The notes beneath the pieces were generated by a model, which searched no databases, was not told the origin of the DNA, and saw nothing but the letters and a program-made list of their open reading frames with translations. DNA of 35,575 nucleotides from Nocardia takedensis NBRC 100417 (GTDB lineage: Bacteria > Actinomycetota > Actinomycetes > Mycobacteriales > Mycobacteriaceae): the NCBI RefSeq assembly GCF_000308695.1, contig NZ_BAGG01000106.1, forward strand, positions 1-35,575, given 5' to 3'. Positions 8,270-16,433 of this stretch are shown here, in pieces (position 1 is the stretch's first letter; the number at the start of each line of letters is the position of its first letter). A program made the position numbers and the translations under genes.

Positions 8270-8755
8270 ATGTCGACTGCCGATTGGCGAGCGAAGGAAC
8301 TGACCCCCGGTCAACTGTCCGAGCGTAGCGGAGTCGCGGTTTCCGCGTTGCACTTCTACGAGCGCGAAGGACTCATCACCAGCCGACGCACCAGCGGCAA
8401 CCAGCGCCGCTACACCCGCGAAACCCTGCGCCGGGTCGCCTTCATCCGCATCTCGCAGCGAGTCGGCATCCCGCTCAGCGAGATCCGCGCCGCCCTCGAC
8501 AAACTCCCCGAAGGCCGCACCCCCACCCGCCGCGACTGGGAGACCTTGTCCACCACGTGGCGCGGTGACCTCGACGATCGCATCAACCAACTGATCCGCC
8601 TGCGCGACAACCTCACCGGCTGCATCGGCTGCGGTTGCCTGTCACTGGGCAGTTGCAAACTGGTCAACGAACACGACCGGCTCGGCGTCGAAGGACCCGG
8701 CGCGCGCGTCCTCGACACCCACCTCAACTGTCCATCGAAGCCAGCAGCTTGCTGA
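8270..8755 (+). CDS. soxR: Redox-sensitive transcriptional activator SoxR
   Basis: A 161-residue MerR-family regulator. The N-terminal winged helix-turn-helix reads LTPGQLSERSGVAVSALHFYEREGLI, followed by the dimerisation helix and the [2Fe-2S] cluster motif CIGCGC-x5-C that defines SoxR. In actinomycetes SoxR responds to redox-active metabolites rather than to superoxide as in enterics. ATG 8270 has a strong GGAGG-type site seven bases upstream (ATGGAGGAGAGTGC). An 18-base SoxR-box-like palindrome lies in its promoter. It is divergent from arcA. Its 3' end overlaps the 3' end of the convergent SDR gene by 32 bases, so the last 10 codons are antisense to that gene. The SDR is therefore not an obvious regulon member by operon, though SoxR targets are often oxidoreductases. 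Confidence 0.95.
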   Translation: MSTADWRAKELTPGQLSERSGVAVSALHFYEREGLITSRRTSGNQRRYTRETLRRVAFIRISQRVGIPLSEIRAALDKLPEGRTPTRRDWETLSTTWRGDLDDRINQLIRLRDNLTGCIGCGCLSLGSCKLVNEHDRLGVEGPGARVLDTHLNCPSKPAAC

Positions 8756-9599
8756 AGTGCGCGCTCGCGCGCCGCATCACCACGTCGTAGGGCAGCGCGA
8801 ATTTACGCGCCCACCAATAGCCGAAGCGGATGTCGAACGAGCTGTAGACGATGAAGCGATTGCGTTCTATTCCGCGCAAAATCGCCGTCGCAACCTTTTC
8901 CGGCGCCACCGCGTGTCGGGTGAAGATCCCCGTCATCCGGCGGACCCGCGGGTCCTCCTTGTTCACCCCCACCAACTCGAAACTGTGCACCAGCGGGGTG
9001 TCCACGGCTCCCGGCGCGACCAGATGCACCGAAATGCCGTGCGGCCGCAGATCGAAACGCAGCACCTCCGAGACGCCCCGGATGCCGAACTTCGCCGCGC
9101 TGTAGGCCGCGTGCCAGGGTAGGGCGATCAGCCCCGCCGCCGAGGACACGTTCACCAGCGCCCCGCCGCGGCCCGCGCGCACCATCGGCGGCACGAAATT
9201 CTCGATGACGTGGATCGGCCCCATCAGGTTGACCTCGACCATCCGCCGCCAGTGCTTGTGCTCGAGGTTCTCCACGGTGCCCCACGCCGAGGTGCCCGCG
9301 ATGTTCATGACGATGTCGAGGGCGTCGTGCTCGGCGTGGACCTTCTCCGCGAAAGCGGTGACGGCATCGAAGTCGGTGATGTCGAAAGCGGCGGCGGCCA
9401 GCACCGTCGCGCCCGCCGCGCGGATCTCCGCCGCCGTGCGCTCGAGCCCTTCGGCGTCGATGTCGGTGAGCACCAGCAGCGCTCCCGCCTCGGCGGCGGC
9501 CAGCGCCGTCGATCGGCCGATCCCGCTGGCCGCACCTGTCACCAGGACCTTCGCGTCCCGCACCGTCCTACGTCCCACAACAGCCACGCGCATCCCCAT
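8724..9599 (-). CDS. Short-chain dehydrogenase/reductase (SDR) family oxidoreductase
   Basis: A classical SDR of up to 291 residues using NAD(P)(H). The cofactor loop TGAASGIG, the acidic residue in LTDIDAEG (suggesting NAD preference), NIAG, the catalytic Ser in NVSSAAG and the YSAAK Tyr/Lys pair are all intact. The C-terminal 70 residues (EDPRVRRMTGIFTRHAVAPEKVATAI, then a basic-aromatic tail) resemble mycobacterial SDRs thought to act on lipids or steroids, but the substrate cannot be read from sequence. The start is uncertain: ATG 9599, ATG 9593 and later GTGs are all possible, and no start has a clear ribosome-binding site. It converges with soxR and overlaps its end by 32 bases. Confidence 0.87.
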   Translation of the reverse strand: MGMRVAVVGRRTVRDAKVLVTGAASGIGRSTALAAAEAGALLVLTDIDAEGLERTAAEIRAAGATVLAAAAFDITDFDAVTAFAEKVHAEHDALDIVMNIAGTSAWGTVENLEHKHWRRMVEVNLMGPIHVIENFVPPMVRAGRGGALVNVSSAAGLIALPWHAAYSAAKFGIRGVSEVLRFDLRPHGISVHLVAPGAVDTPLVHSFELVGVNKEDPRVRRMTGIFTRHAVAPEKVATAILRGIERNRFIVYSSFDIRFGYWWARKFALPYDVVMRRASAHFSKLLASMDS

Positions 9600-9686
9600 C
9601 TCGTGTCGCTCGGATTGTCACCGCAGGGTACTCGGCCGCCCGGCGCGCGTCGCCCACCTCGGCCGACCGGGACCGCGCGGAGCGGT

Positions 9687-10811
9687 TCAGCGGCCCAGCA
9701 CGTCGAGCATGCCCGCCACCGCGCGCGGCCAGGTGAACTGTTCGGCGCGGGTGCGCGCGGCCAGGCGACGACGCGCGGTCGGCAACGCCAGCACCTCGGT
9801 GACCGCCTGGGCGAAGGCGGAGGGATGGTCGGCGGCGACCGCGCCGCACTCGTCGGTGACGATGTCGACCAGCGCCGAGGACCGGCTCGCCACCACCGGC
9901 GTTCCCGCCGCCAGCGCTTCCAGGGCCGCCAGCCCGAAGGTCTCGTGCGGGCCGGGGGCCAGCGAGACATCGGCGGTGGCAAGCAGTTTCGCGACCATCG
10001 TGCGGTCGGTGATGAACCCGGTGAAGTGGACGGCCGGGATGCCGCCCGCCAGCGGCGGCAGCGCACGCGCGCGCCGTTCCAGCGCCTCGCGGCGCGGCCC
10101 GTCCCCGGCGACGACCAGTCGCGCCCGCACCCCTTCCTTGCGCAGCGCGCCGATCGCCTCGATGCTGCGGTCGACCCGCTTCTCCACCGACAACCGCCCG
10201 CAGTGCACCAGCAGCGGCCATCCGGGGCCGAGGTCGTTGCGTAGTCGGTCGTCACGCTTGTGCGGGCTGAACAGGTCCAGATCCACTCCCAGCGGCACCA
10301 GTTCCACATTCGGCGCGCCGATGCGCTGGAACTCCTGGCGGGCGAATTCGGTCGTGCACACGACGACGTCGTAGTCGGCCGCGGTGCGCCGGTTGGCGAT
10401 ATCGGCTAAACGGCGTGCCGCCGAACCGGGCAGGATCTGGCCGAGCAGCCGGTCCAGCCGCTCGTGGGAGATCATCACGCTCGCCACCTCGCGACGCCGC
10501 GCCCACCGGCCGAACCCCCGCAACGTCAGCCGGTCCGACACTTCCAGCACATCGGGGCGCAGCCCTTCCAGCGCGTCGGCCACCCGGCGCGGATCGGCCG
10601 CGCGGTAGCCGCCGGTCCACGGGATCGCCAGCGCGGGCAGGGTGATCCGCACGACCCCGGACGGCAGGATCTGCTCGTCGCGAGCCGAGCCGGGCACGAT
10701 GAGCACCACTTCGTGCCCCTCGGCCACGTAGCCTTCGCCCAGGTGGTGCAGCGCGGTGCGCAGACCACCGGACCGCGGACCGTAGAAGTTCGCCAGCTGC
10801 ACGATGCGCAC
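9687..10811 (-). CDS. GT4-family glycosyltransferase
   Basis: A 374-residue GT-B glycosyltransferase of the CAZy GT4 type. The N-terminal domain starts MRIVQLANFYGPRSGGLRTAL. The C-terminal nucleotide-sugar domain carries LVHCGRLSVEKRVD, VVAGDGPRR and the diagnostic E-x7-E motif in PHETFGLAALEALAAGTPVVAS. Relatives in mycolata are retaining mannosyl- or glucosyltransferases acting on phosphatidylinositol, diacylglycerol or other lipid acceptors at the inner leaflet, so a glycolipid role is plausible but the acceptor is unknown. The start is GTG 10811. It lies 87 bases upstream of the SDR gene and 100 bases downstream of the GGDEF/EAL gene, all on the minus strand. Confidence 0.88.
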   Translation of the reverse strand: MRIVQLANFYGPRSGGLRTALHHLGEGYVAEGHEVVLIVPGSARDEQILPSGVVRITLPALAIPWTGGYRAADPRRVADALEGLRPDVLEVSDRLTLRGFGRWARRREVASVMISHERLDRLLGQILPGSAARRLADIANRRTAADYDVVVCTTEFARQEFQRIGAPNVELVPLGVDLDLFSPHKRDDRLRNDLGPGWPLLVHCGRLSVEKRVDRSIEAIGALRKEGVRARLVVAGDGPRREALERRARALPPLAGGIPAVHFTGFITDRTMVAKLLATADVSLAPGPHETFGLAALEALAAGTPVVASRSSALVDIVTDECGAVAADHPSAFAQAVTEVLALPTARRRLAARTRAEQFTWPRAVAGMLDVLGR

Positions 10812-10911
10812 CCCGCCGATCGTGCAGCGGGACCGGTTACCGCCGGGACACGCGCGCTCAACGGAACGTGAACAGCAGTGGAAGACCCGGCGAAAGCGCG
10901 GGCACGGCCGG

Positions 10912-12780
10912 TCAGCGGGCGGACTGCGTGCGTCCGACGCGCGGCAGATCCAGATCCAGCGGGATGCGCCCCAACGCCAGATGCTGTTCCACCTCGTTGG
11001 ACGGCATCGGCCGGGCGATCAGGAAGCCCTGCGCCCGATAGCAGCCGAGACCGACCAGGGTGCGCGCCGCCACCGCCGTCTCCACGCCTTCGCCGACCAC
11101 GCCGAGTCCGAACGAGCCGGCCAGCGAGATGATCGACTTGACGATCGCCAAGTCGTCGGTGCTCGCGCCGAGCCGCTGCACGAACCCGCGGTCGATCTTC
11201 ACCGCGTCCACCGGCAGCGCCTTGAGGTGCGACAGCGAGCTGTAGCCGGTGCCGAAATCGTCGATGGCGATCTGCACGCCCATCCGCTTGAGCCCGCGCA
11301 GCGTGACCTGGGTGCGGGCCAGATCCTGCACCACCACGTGCTCGGTGATCTCCAGGCAGACCGAACTGCCGTCGATCCCGAACAGCCGCAGGATGTCCTC
11401 GATGCGCTCCACGAAATCGAGGCTGACCAACTGCACCGGCGAGACGTTGATCCGCATGATGACGTTGGAGGCCAGACCGCGCCGCCGCCATTCGGCGAAC
11501 TGCGCGCACGCCGAGCGGATCACCCAGCGGCCCAGTTCCCCGGCGAGGTTGGTGGCCTCGGCCACGCTGACGAACGCGGCGGGCGGCAGCAGACCTCTGG
11601 TCGGATGCATCCAGCGGACCAGCGCCTCGAGCGCGACGATCCGGCCGGTGCGCAGGTCGACCTCGGGTTGGTAGTGCAGCAGCAGCGAGCCGTCGGAGAC
11701 CGCGCCGCGCAGGTTGAGTTCCACGTCGTCCTGCAACTCGAACTGCGCGCGCATCGCGTCGGTGAAGACCGCGACGCCGTTGCCGCCGCCGGATTTGGCC
11801 GACAGCAGCGCGTGGTCGGCGCGGCGCAGTACGTCGGCGACGGTGGTCTCCCCCGGTATCCCGACCGCGACGCCGACGCTGGCCCCGCGGCTGACCGATT
11901 CGCCGCCGACGGTGACCCGGCGTCCGATCAACTGCTGGACGCGGGCGGCCTCGTATTCGGCGGCGACGGCGTCCATCGGCTTGGCCGGGACGATGACGAA
12001 TTCGTCGCCGCCGAGGCGCGCGATCATGTCGTTGGGGTCCAGGTGCTCGCGCAGTCGCGACGACAGCGTGCGGATGAAGTTGTCGCCCGCCGTGTGTCCC
12101 AGAAAGTCGTTGAGGGCCTTGAGGCGGTCCAGATCGAGGAAGAACGCGGCCACCGGACCGGGCGCGCCCGCCTGGAGTCGTTCCTCCATGTGCTCGAGCA
12201 GCGCGCGGCGGTTCGCCAGACCGGTCAGGTCGTCGTGCAGGGCGATGTAGCGCAACCGCTCCTCGGCGACCACCCGGGCCTGCAACTGCGCGAACAGCGC
12301 GGCGATGGCCTTGAGGACGTTGAGTTCCCTGGTGCTCCACTCCCGGTCGCCCGACTTGACGAAGCCCAGCACACCGGTGGATTCGCCGCGCGAGAGCAGC
12401 GGCACCGCCGCGGAGGTGACCTGCGGGATGCCCGAGGCGCGGCGCACGGTGTCCTGGTAGTCGGCGAACTCCGGGGTCGGTCGCGCGACCAGCGGTTCGA
12501 CCGCGGTCTCGAGCTGACGGAAGACGCCGTCGGCGTTCTCGAAGTAGATGACGCCGAGCGGATCGGGATCGGGCACCTCGGGCCTGCGCGGCCATTCCGC
12601 GACCAGCACGGTGGCGCGACGCTCGCGGTCGGTGTGCCGCACATAGCTGAAATCGACATCGAAGTACTCGACCAACTGGGCCAGTACGCGTTCGGTCGCC
12701 GCCACCATGGTCGTGGCGTCAACACCCATCAGCTCGGAGGCGACCTGGGTCACCAGTGAGTCGAGTGTCCGCCGAGGCAC
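10912..12780 (-). CDS. GAF-GGDEF-EAL cyclic di-GMP turnover protein (Rv1354c type)
   Basis: A 622-residue cytoplasmic protein with an N-terminal GAF-like sensor (about 25-170), a diguanylate cyclase domain with intact RLGGDEF (255-261), and a phosphodiesterase domain with EAL (384-386), NVSP, ITEH, DDFGTGYSS (507-515), KIDRGF and GEGVET. Both active sites look complete, so it may synthesise and degrade c-di-GMP, as reported for the M. tuberculosis homologue. The allosteric RxxD inhibition site before GGDEF reads DPND, so its arginine is missing. GTG 12780 is preferred because GGAG lies five bases upstream; this gives almost exactly the length of Rv1354c (623). An in-frame TTG at 12813 is the alternative. 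It follows the E1-nitroreductase gene by 16 bases, the same adjacency as Rv1354c-Rv1355c. Confidence 0.93.
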   Translation of the reverse strand: MPRRTLDSLVTQVASELMGVDATTMVAATERVLAQLVEYFDVDFSYVRHTDRERRATVLVAEWPRRPEVPDPDPLGVIYFENADGVFRQLETAVEPLVARPTPEFADYQDTVRRASGIPQVTSAAVPLLSRGESTGVLGFVKSGDREWSTRELNVLKAIAALFAQLQARVVAEERLRYIALHDDLTGLANRRALLEHMEERLQAGAPGPVAAFFLDLDRLKALNDFLGHTAGDNFIRTLSSRLREHLDPNDMIARLGGDEFVIVPAKPMDAVAAEYEAARVQQLIGRRVTVGGESVSRGASVGVAVGIPGETTVADVLRRADHALLSAKSGGGNGVAVFTDAMRAQFELQDDVELNLRGAVSDGSLLLHYQPEVDLRTGRIVALEALVRWMHPTRGLLPPAAFVSVAEATNLAGELGRWVIRSACAQFAEWRRRGLASNVIMRINVSPVQLVSLDFVERIEDILRLFGIDGSSVCLEITEHVVVQDLARTQVTLRGLKRMGVQIAIDDFGTGYSSLSHLKALPVDAVKIDRGFVQRLGASTDDLAIVKSIISLAGSFGLGVVGEGVETAVAARTLVGLGCYRAQGFLIARPMPSNEVEQHLALGRIPLDLDLPRVGRTQSAR

Positions 12781-12796
12781 CTTGTCTCCGATCGCG

Positions 12797-14929
12797 CTAG
12801 CTTCGGGTGTCAACGCCCGGCACCGGACGCCGCCTGCTCCGCACCGTGGCAGCGGCCGCGTGGCTCAGGCGCAGAACCAATGCCATGATCTCATGTCCGG
12901 GCACTCCCAGTAGGTTCAGGAAACGGCTCTGAAGTGACGCTAGTGTATCCGCGTAGTCCGGGGAAATCGCGGCCAGTTCGCCAGAACTTCGCGCGTACAG
13001 GTACGGCGGGGAGATCGGCTGGACGGCCGCACCGCGTCGCTGCGCCTCGATCCACACCCGCTGCACGGCCCCGCCCGCCCGCGCGTAAGGGGTGAGTCCA
13101 GGGCCCGCCGCGATGGTCACCGCCACCAGCGCCGAGGCCGAGCGCACCCGGTCGCCCGTGTAGGCGCCCAGTGCCGCGCCGCCGTCCCATGACCGCACCT
13201 GCGCCATCACCTCGGCGCGTCGCCCGATCTCCAGTCCGGCCTGTTCGGTCGCGGTCATCGCGAGACTGCGCGCGTCGATGCCGACATCGGGATCGCTCGC
13301 GGGCCAGCGGATCTCGCTCTGCATGTCGGCGTGCAACCGCGGCGTGAGATAGCGGATCCGATCCGCCTCCGCGAGCAGATCGGCGGCGGCGGCGAGGTCG
13401 GCGGGATCGGTGAGCACGTGCAGCCCCGCCCCTTCGAGCGCGGCCGCGGCGAGCAGCGCGGGCAGCAGTTCCGGCGGCAGCGGCTTGCCGTCGCCGAGCC
13501 CGCGATTGGTCTCCCTGGCGAGCAGATCCGGGTAGTCGGCGGCCGTCGCGGCATCCCCGCCCGCGCCGAGGACCAGCGTGGCGGACAGCGGAACCACGCC
13601 GTCCGATTCGTGGATTTCGACCGATTTCAGCAAACCTTCGGCAGCCGCCGCGGCGCGCGCGTTGTACAGCGCCGCACCCACCGCCACGGCACTGCCGCGA
13701 TACCCGATATCCATGGCCGAGGAGTGCTCGACGGCCAGGTCGACGCCGATCCGGTCGCCGTCGACCCGCAGCCGCCACGGCTGGACGTTGCCGCCGGAGG
13801 GCGCCCGATTGGCGGCCTCGAGCACCCGGGCGACCGGATCGTCGGCGGTCGGGGGTTCGGGCGGGTCGTCCCAGACGGCATCGCCGACCGGCACGGGCTC
13901 CGCGAGTTCATCCAGCAGGCGGTCCATATCGATGCGGATCCGACCCGAGGCGAGCTTCTGTCCCAGACCGATGCGCCGGGCCGCGGCCACCACGCTCGCC
14001 GCGCCGTACATCACCTCGCTGCCCAACTGCGGCCAACTCGACAGCGTCTCACCGACTTCGACCATGCTGGCCGCCAGGCGCGGTGACAATTCGTCGGCGC
14101 CGAACAGGCGCACCACGAACGGGGCCTTGTCCTTGGCCGCGAGCCCGCGCAGATCCGCCGCGCGCAGACCGCCGAGCAGGCCGTGGAACGGCGGACGCCC
14201 CGGTTCCAGATCGAAGCGCTCCACATCGAGCAGGCCGCGGTCGCTGGTCTCCATCAGCAACGGCACGCGCTGCCGGGCGGCGGCCTCGCGGACCACCAAT
14301 TTCATGTCCAGCGAATCGCATTCCTCGACCACGACGGACAAGCCGCGCAGGAACTCGTCGGCGTTGTCGGCGGCCACGCCGGTCTCGACGATCTCCACCG
14401 GCAGATACGGGTCGAGTTCGGCGATGCGCCGCGCGGTCACCACCGCTTTGTTCACGCCGATGTCGAAGACGGTGCCCGCGACCCGATTGAGATTCGACAG
14501 TTCGATCTCGTCCAGATCGGCCAGACGCAGCGCGCCCGCGACACCCTCGAGCGCCAACTGATAGGCCACCGCGTGTCCAGCGCTTTGCCCGACCACGCCG
14601 ATCGTGGACTCGCCCAGGCGATCCTGTTCCTCGGCCGTCAGTTTGTTGCGATTGCGATCCAGTCGGACCGCGCGGTACTCGGCGGGCCCCAGCACGCCCA
14701 CCAGCGCGCGACGCCACGGGTAATGGATCCAGCGCCGGGTTTCCGGGCCACCGGCGGGCATTCGCGCGCCCGCGAGTCGGTCGTATTCCGCGAGCAGGAG
14801 TTCGATGAGATCCACGCACTCGATATCGGGCGCGGCCCGCAATTGTTCGAGGACGCGCGCGTCGTCCGGGACGTTCTCGTCGAGGATCCGCGGTCGATAT
14901 TCCGGTACCCGACGCCGGTCACTACCCAT
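12797..14929 (-). CDS. E1-like (ThiF/MoeB) adenylating domain fused to nitroreductase domain, Rv1355c family
   Basis: A 710-residue fusion. Residues 1-105 form an uncharacterised N-terminal region. Residues 108-300 are an E1/ThiF Rossmann domain: GVVGQSAG nucleotide loop, LADLDEIELSNLNR (acidic, Asn and Arg residues of the ATP site), NK at 160-161, and ECDSLDMK (205-210) at the Mg-binding Asp region. The CxxC zinc pairs of MoeB/ThiF are absent. Residues about 365-710 are a flavin nitroreductase-like domain (ANRAPSGGNVQPW). M. tuberculosis Rv1355c (annotated moeY, 715 residues) has this architecture. True molybdopterin function is doubtful. A carboxylate-activating plus FMN redox pair recalls the E1-like/SagB-type dehydrogenase partnership in azole peptide synthesis. 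ATG 14929 overlaps the acyltransferase stop (ATGGGTAG), implying translational coupling. Confidence 0.9.
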   Translation of the reverse strand: MGSDRRRVPEYRPRILDENVPDDARVLEQLRAAPDIECVDLIELLLAEYDRLAGARMPAGGPETRRWIHYPWRRALVGVLGPAEYRAVRLDRNRNKLTAEEQDRLGESTIGVVGQSAGHAVAYQLALEGVAGALRLADLDEIELSNLNRVAGTVFDIGVNKAVVTARRIAELDPYLPVEIVETGVAADNADEFLRGLSVVVEECDSLDMKLVVREAAARQRVPLLMETSDRGLLDVERFDLEPGRPPFHGLLGGLRAADLRGLAAKDKAPFVVRLFGADELSPRLAASMVEVGETLSSWPQLGSEVMYGAASVVAAARRIGLGQKLASGRIRIDMDRLLDELAEPVPVGDAVWDDPPEPPTADDPVARVLEAANRAPSGGNVQPWRLRVDGDRIGVDLAVEHSSAMDIGYRGSAVAVGAALYNARAAAAAEGLLKSVEIHESDGVVPLSATLVLGAGGDAATAADYPDLLARETNRGLGDGKPLPPELLPALLAAAALEGAGLHVLTDPADLAAAADLLAEADRIRYLTPRLHADMQSEIRWPASDPDVGIDARSLAMTATEQAGLEIGRRAEVMAQVRSWDGGAALGAYTGDRVRSASALVAVTIAAGPGLTPYARAGGAVQRVWIEAQRRGAAVQPISPPYLYARSSGELAAISPDYADTLASLQSRFLNLLGVPGHEIMALVLRLSHAAAATVRSRRRPVPGVDTRS

Positions 14930-15689
14930 GCGCGCGACGACCCGCCGTTTCCGTCCGTCGCGGCGAACTCGCGATCCCCGGCAGATCGGCCCAACCGAGT
15001 TGACGTTGTTCGGCACGGGTCAGCGCGCACTGCGACTGCTCGGCAAACTCATGGAATCGTTCGATGTCCCACCACAGCGGTACCGTCTCGTATCGTTCGT
15101 CCGGATACGGGGCCGCGGGGATATGGTCGGCAACCACCGCGCCGCTCGCGCGATGGCGAGCCACGGTGAAGGTGGCGACGGTGGCGAATCCGTAGCGCGC
15201 GTCCAGCATACGGGCGGTGTGCAGCACGCACCGCGAGACGGCGGCGCTCAGCGCCGATCGGTGCGCCGAATCCCGGTCGACCCAAGCGCCTTTGGCCTCG
15301 ATCACACCGTCGGGGATGCGGTCGGCGACCATGGCGCGCAGATCGTCGGCGCCGGCGTGACCGACCCAGTCGGCGACACCCCTGACCTGCTCGGCCGCGC
15401 CGTAGACGCCCTGCATCCTGACCCCGGCCACCACGGCGCCCGCGGGGTCGACGGCCAGGAAGCACAATGCGGTGCTGTGACCGTCCTCGATGCGTTCGTA
15501 TTCGAGCGCGGCCTCGACGCCGAAGTGACGGTAATTCTCCAGCGCACCGCGCAGATACTGCTCCCACAGGACCGGGCGTGCGGCGGGGGTGGAAACATAG
15601 AACATGCATCCGGACTGCTCGTCCCGAAATCGCGGGATTCCCCTGTCCAGGGATTCTTCCGGAACGACTGCAATCGCGTCGACAGTCAT
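14922..15689 (-). CDS. N-acyl-amino-acid/autoinducer synthase-like GNAT acyltransferase
   Basis: A 255-residue protein with the features of the acyl-homoserine-lactone-synthase/FeeM branch of the GNAT fold: a central CFLAVDPAGAVVAGVRMQG strand pair, then EAKGAWVD, a helix with CVLHTARMLDARYGFATVATFT, and a C-terminal YETVPLWWDIERF. FeeM-type enzymes join an acyl chain from acyl carrier protein to an amino acid; related ones make signalling molecules. ATG 15689 is chosen because GGAGTAGGA lies six bases upstream; a GTG at 15716 is less likely. It overlaps the next gene by eight bases and heads a three-gene operon with the E1-nitroreductase fusion and the c-di-GMP protein. The family assignment is by pattern and needs a profile or structure comparison; plain GNAT acetyltransferase is the alternative. 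Confidence 0.68.
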   Translation of the reverse strand: MTVDAIAVVPEESLDRGIPRFRDEQSGCMFYVSTPAARPVLWEQYLRGALENYRHFGVEAALEYERIEDGHSTALCFLAVDPAGAVVAGVRMQGVYGAAEQVRGVADWVGHAGADDLRAMVADRIPDGVIEAKGAWVDRDSAHRSALSAAVSRCVLHTARMLDARYGFATVATFTVARHRASGAVVADHIPAAPYPDERYETVPLWWDIERFHEFAEQSQCALTRAEQRQLGWADLPGIASSPRRTETAGRRAHG

Positions 15690-15943
15690 CGGTATTCCTA
15701 CTCCGTAGCTCCGCACTCGCGCACGGTTGTCCTGCTGACCCGGCGATCCGCCCCCGACGGGCCAGCCGTCCGGTGCAGTTGCCCAGTGCAGTATCCGCCA
15801 TCCGCCGAGAATTCTCCAGGCGTCCGGCTAATCTCCCGAAAACATCGCGTTAAGTCCGAAGTATTGGCTGGTCAGAGTGCTTGTCACGAATGTGCGACAT
15901 ATCAGGGAAACCGGTTGGTTCCTTAGAGGCTAACAGCTAGTTA
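15690..15943 (-). promoter_or_regulatory. Leader/promoter region of the acyltransferase-E1-GGDEF operon
   Basis: A 254-base gap upstream of the acyltransferase, much more AT-rich than its surroundings between 15830 and 15943. It most likely contains the promoter of the three-gene operon. I see no clear consensus boxes, hairpin or riboswitch in it. Confidence 0.3.
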
Positions 15944-16378
15944 TCAAACGAGTATCGAAATGAACAGTTCCACGGTGTCCGGACCGCGCCAGATCTCGAC
16001 TTCTTCGCGGTAGGCGCGGGTGATCTCCGCGGAGGCCGTCGCGTCGTCCACCTGCGCCCAGACGTCCTCGACCGGGTCGTGGTAATCCCCGTTCGGCACG
16101 AACCGCGCGTAGACGCCTTTGGGCACCCGCACCAGCAGATCACCGACCGGAACCGACTCCGGCGCGGCGTACTCGAAACTCACCATCGCGTTGTAGTTGC
16201 CCGCCGGATCGGGCACGTAGACGGTGAACATCGGATCGTTCGTCTCCGCGCGGTCGCGCAGTCTGTCCTTGAGGAACTCGATCAGATCGCTGTTGCTGAC
16301 CTTGAAACTCGGCCGCACCCGCGGAACGACCAATCCGCCGTAGATCGCCTCGTTGCGCACGGCTATCGCATAACTCAT
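15944..16378 (-). CDS. GyrI/Cass2-type effector-binding domain protein (downstream copy)
   Basis: A 144-residue single-domain protein of the GyrI-like/AraC-effector-binding (SHS2-duplication) fold. The recognisable core is YNAMVSFEYAAPESVPVGDLLVRVPKGVYARFVPNG, ending in VELFISILV, which matches the usual closing strand. No helix-turn-helix is attached, so it is a stand-alone ligand-binding or ligand-modifying module like integron Cass2. Its neighbour at 16434-16877 has the same fold and similar spacing of motifs (ARFSSVGNF against ARFVPNGDY), implying an old duplication. ATG 16378 is the start. The gap between them is 55 bases, so they are probably cotranscribed. The ligand is unknown; family members bind hydrophobic or cationic drugs, and some hydrolyse cyclopropanoid toxins. 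Confidence 0.75.
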   Translation of the reverse strand: MSYAIAVRNEAIYGGLVVPRVRPSFKVSNSDLIEFLKDRLRDRAETNDPMFTVYVPDPAGNYNAMVSFEYAAPESVPVGDLLVRVPKGVYARFVPNGDYHDPVEDVWAQVDDATASAEITRAYREEVEIWRGPDTVELFISILV

Positions 16379-16433
16379 GTCCGCGCCTCACCCGCATTCG
16401 CCCCGGTACGGTGCCCGCCGTCGACTGGTTCGA

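Noticed and set aside
12797..14929. Molybdopterin biosynthesis enzyme MoeY as the function of the E1-nitroreductase fusion
   Set aside because: The name is historical. The zinc-binding cysteines of MoeB are missing, no other molybdopterin synthesis gene is nearby, and the nitroreductase part is unexplained by that role.
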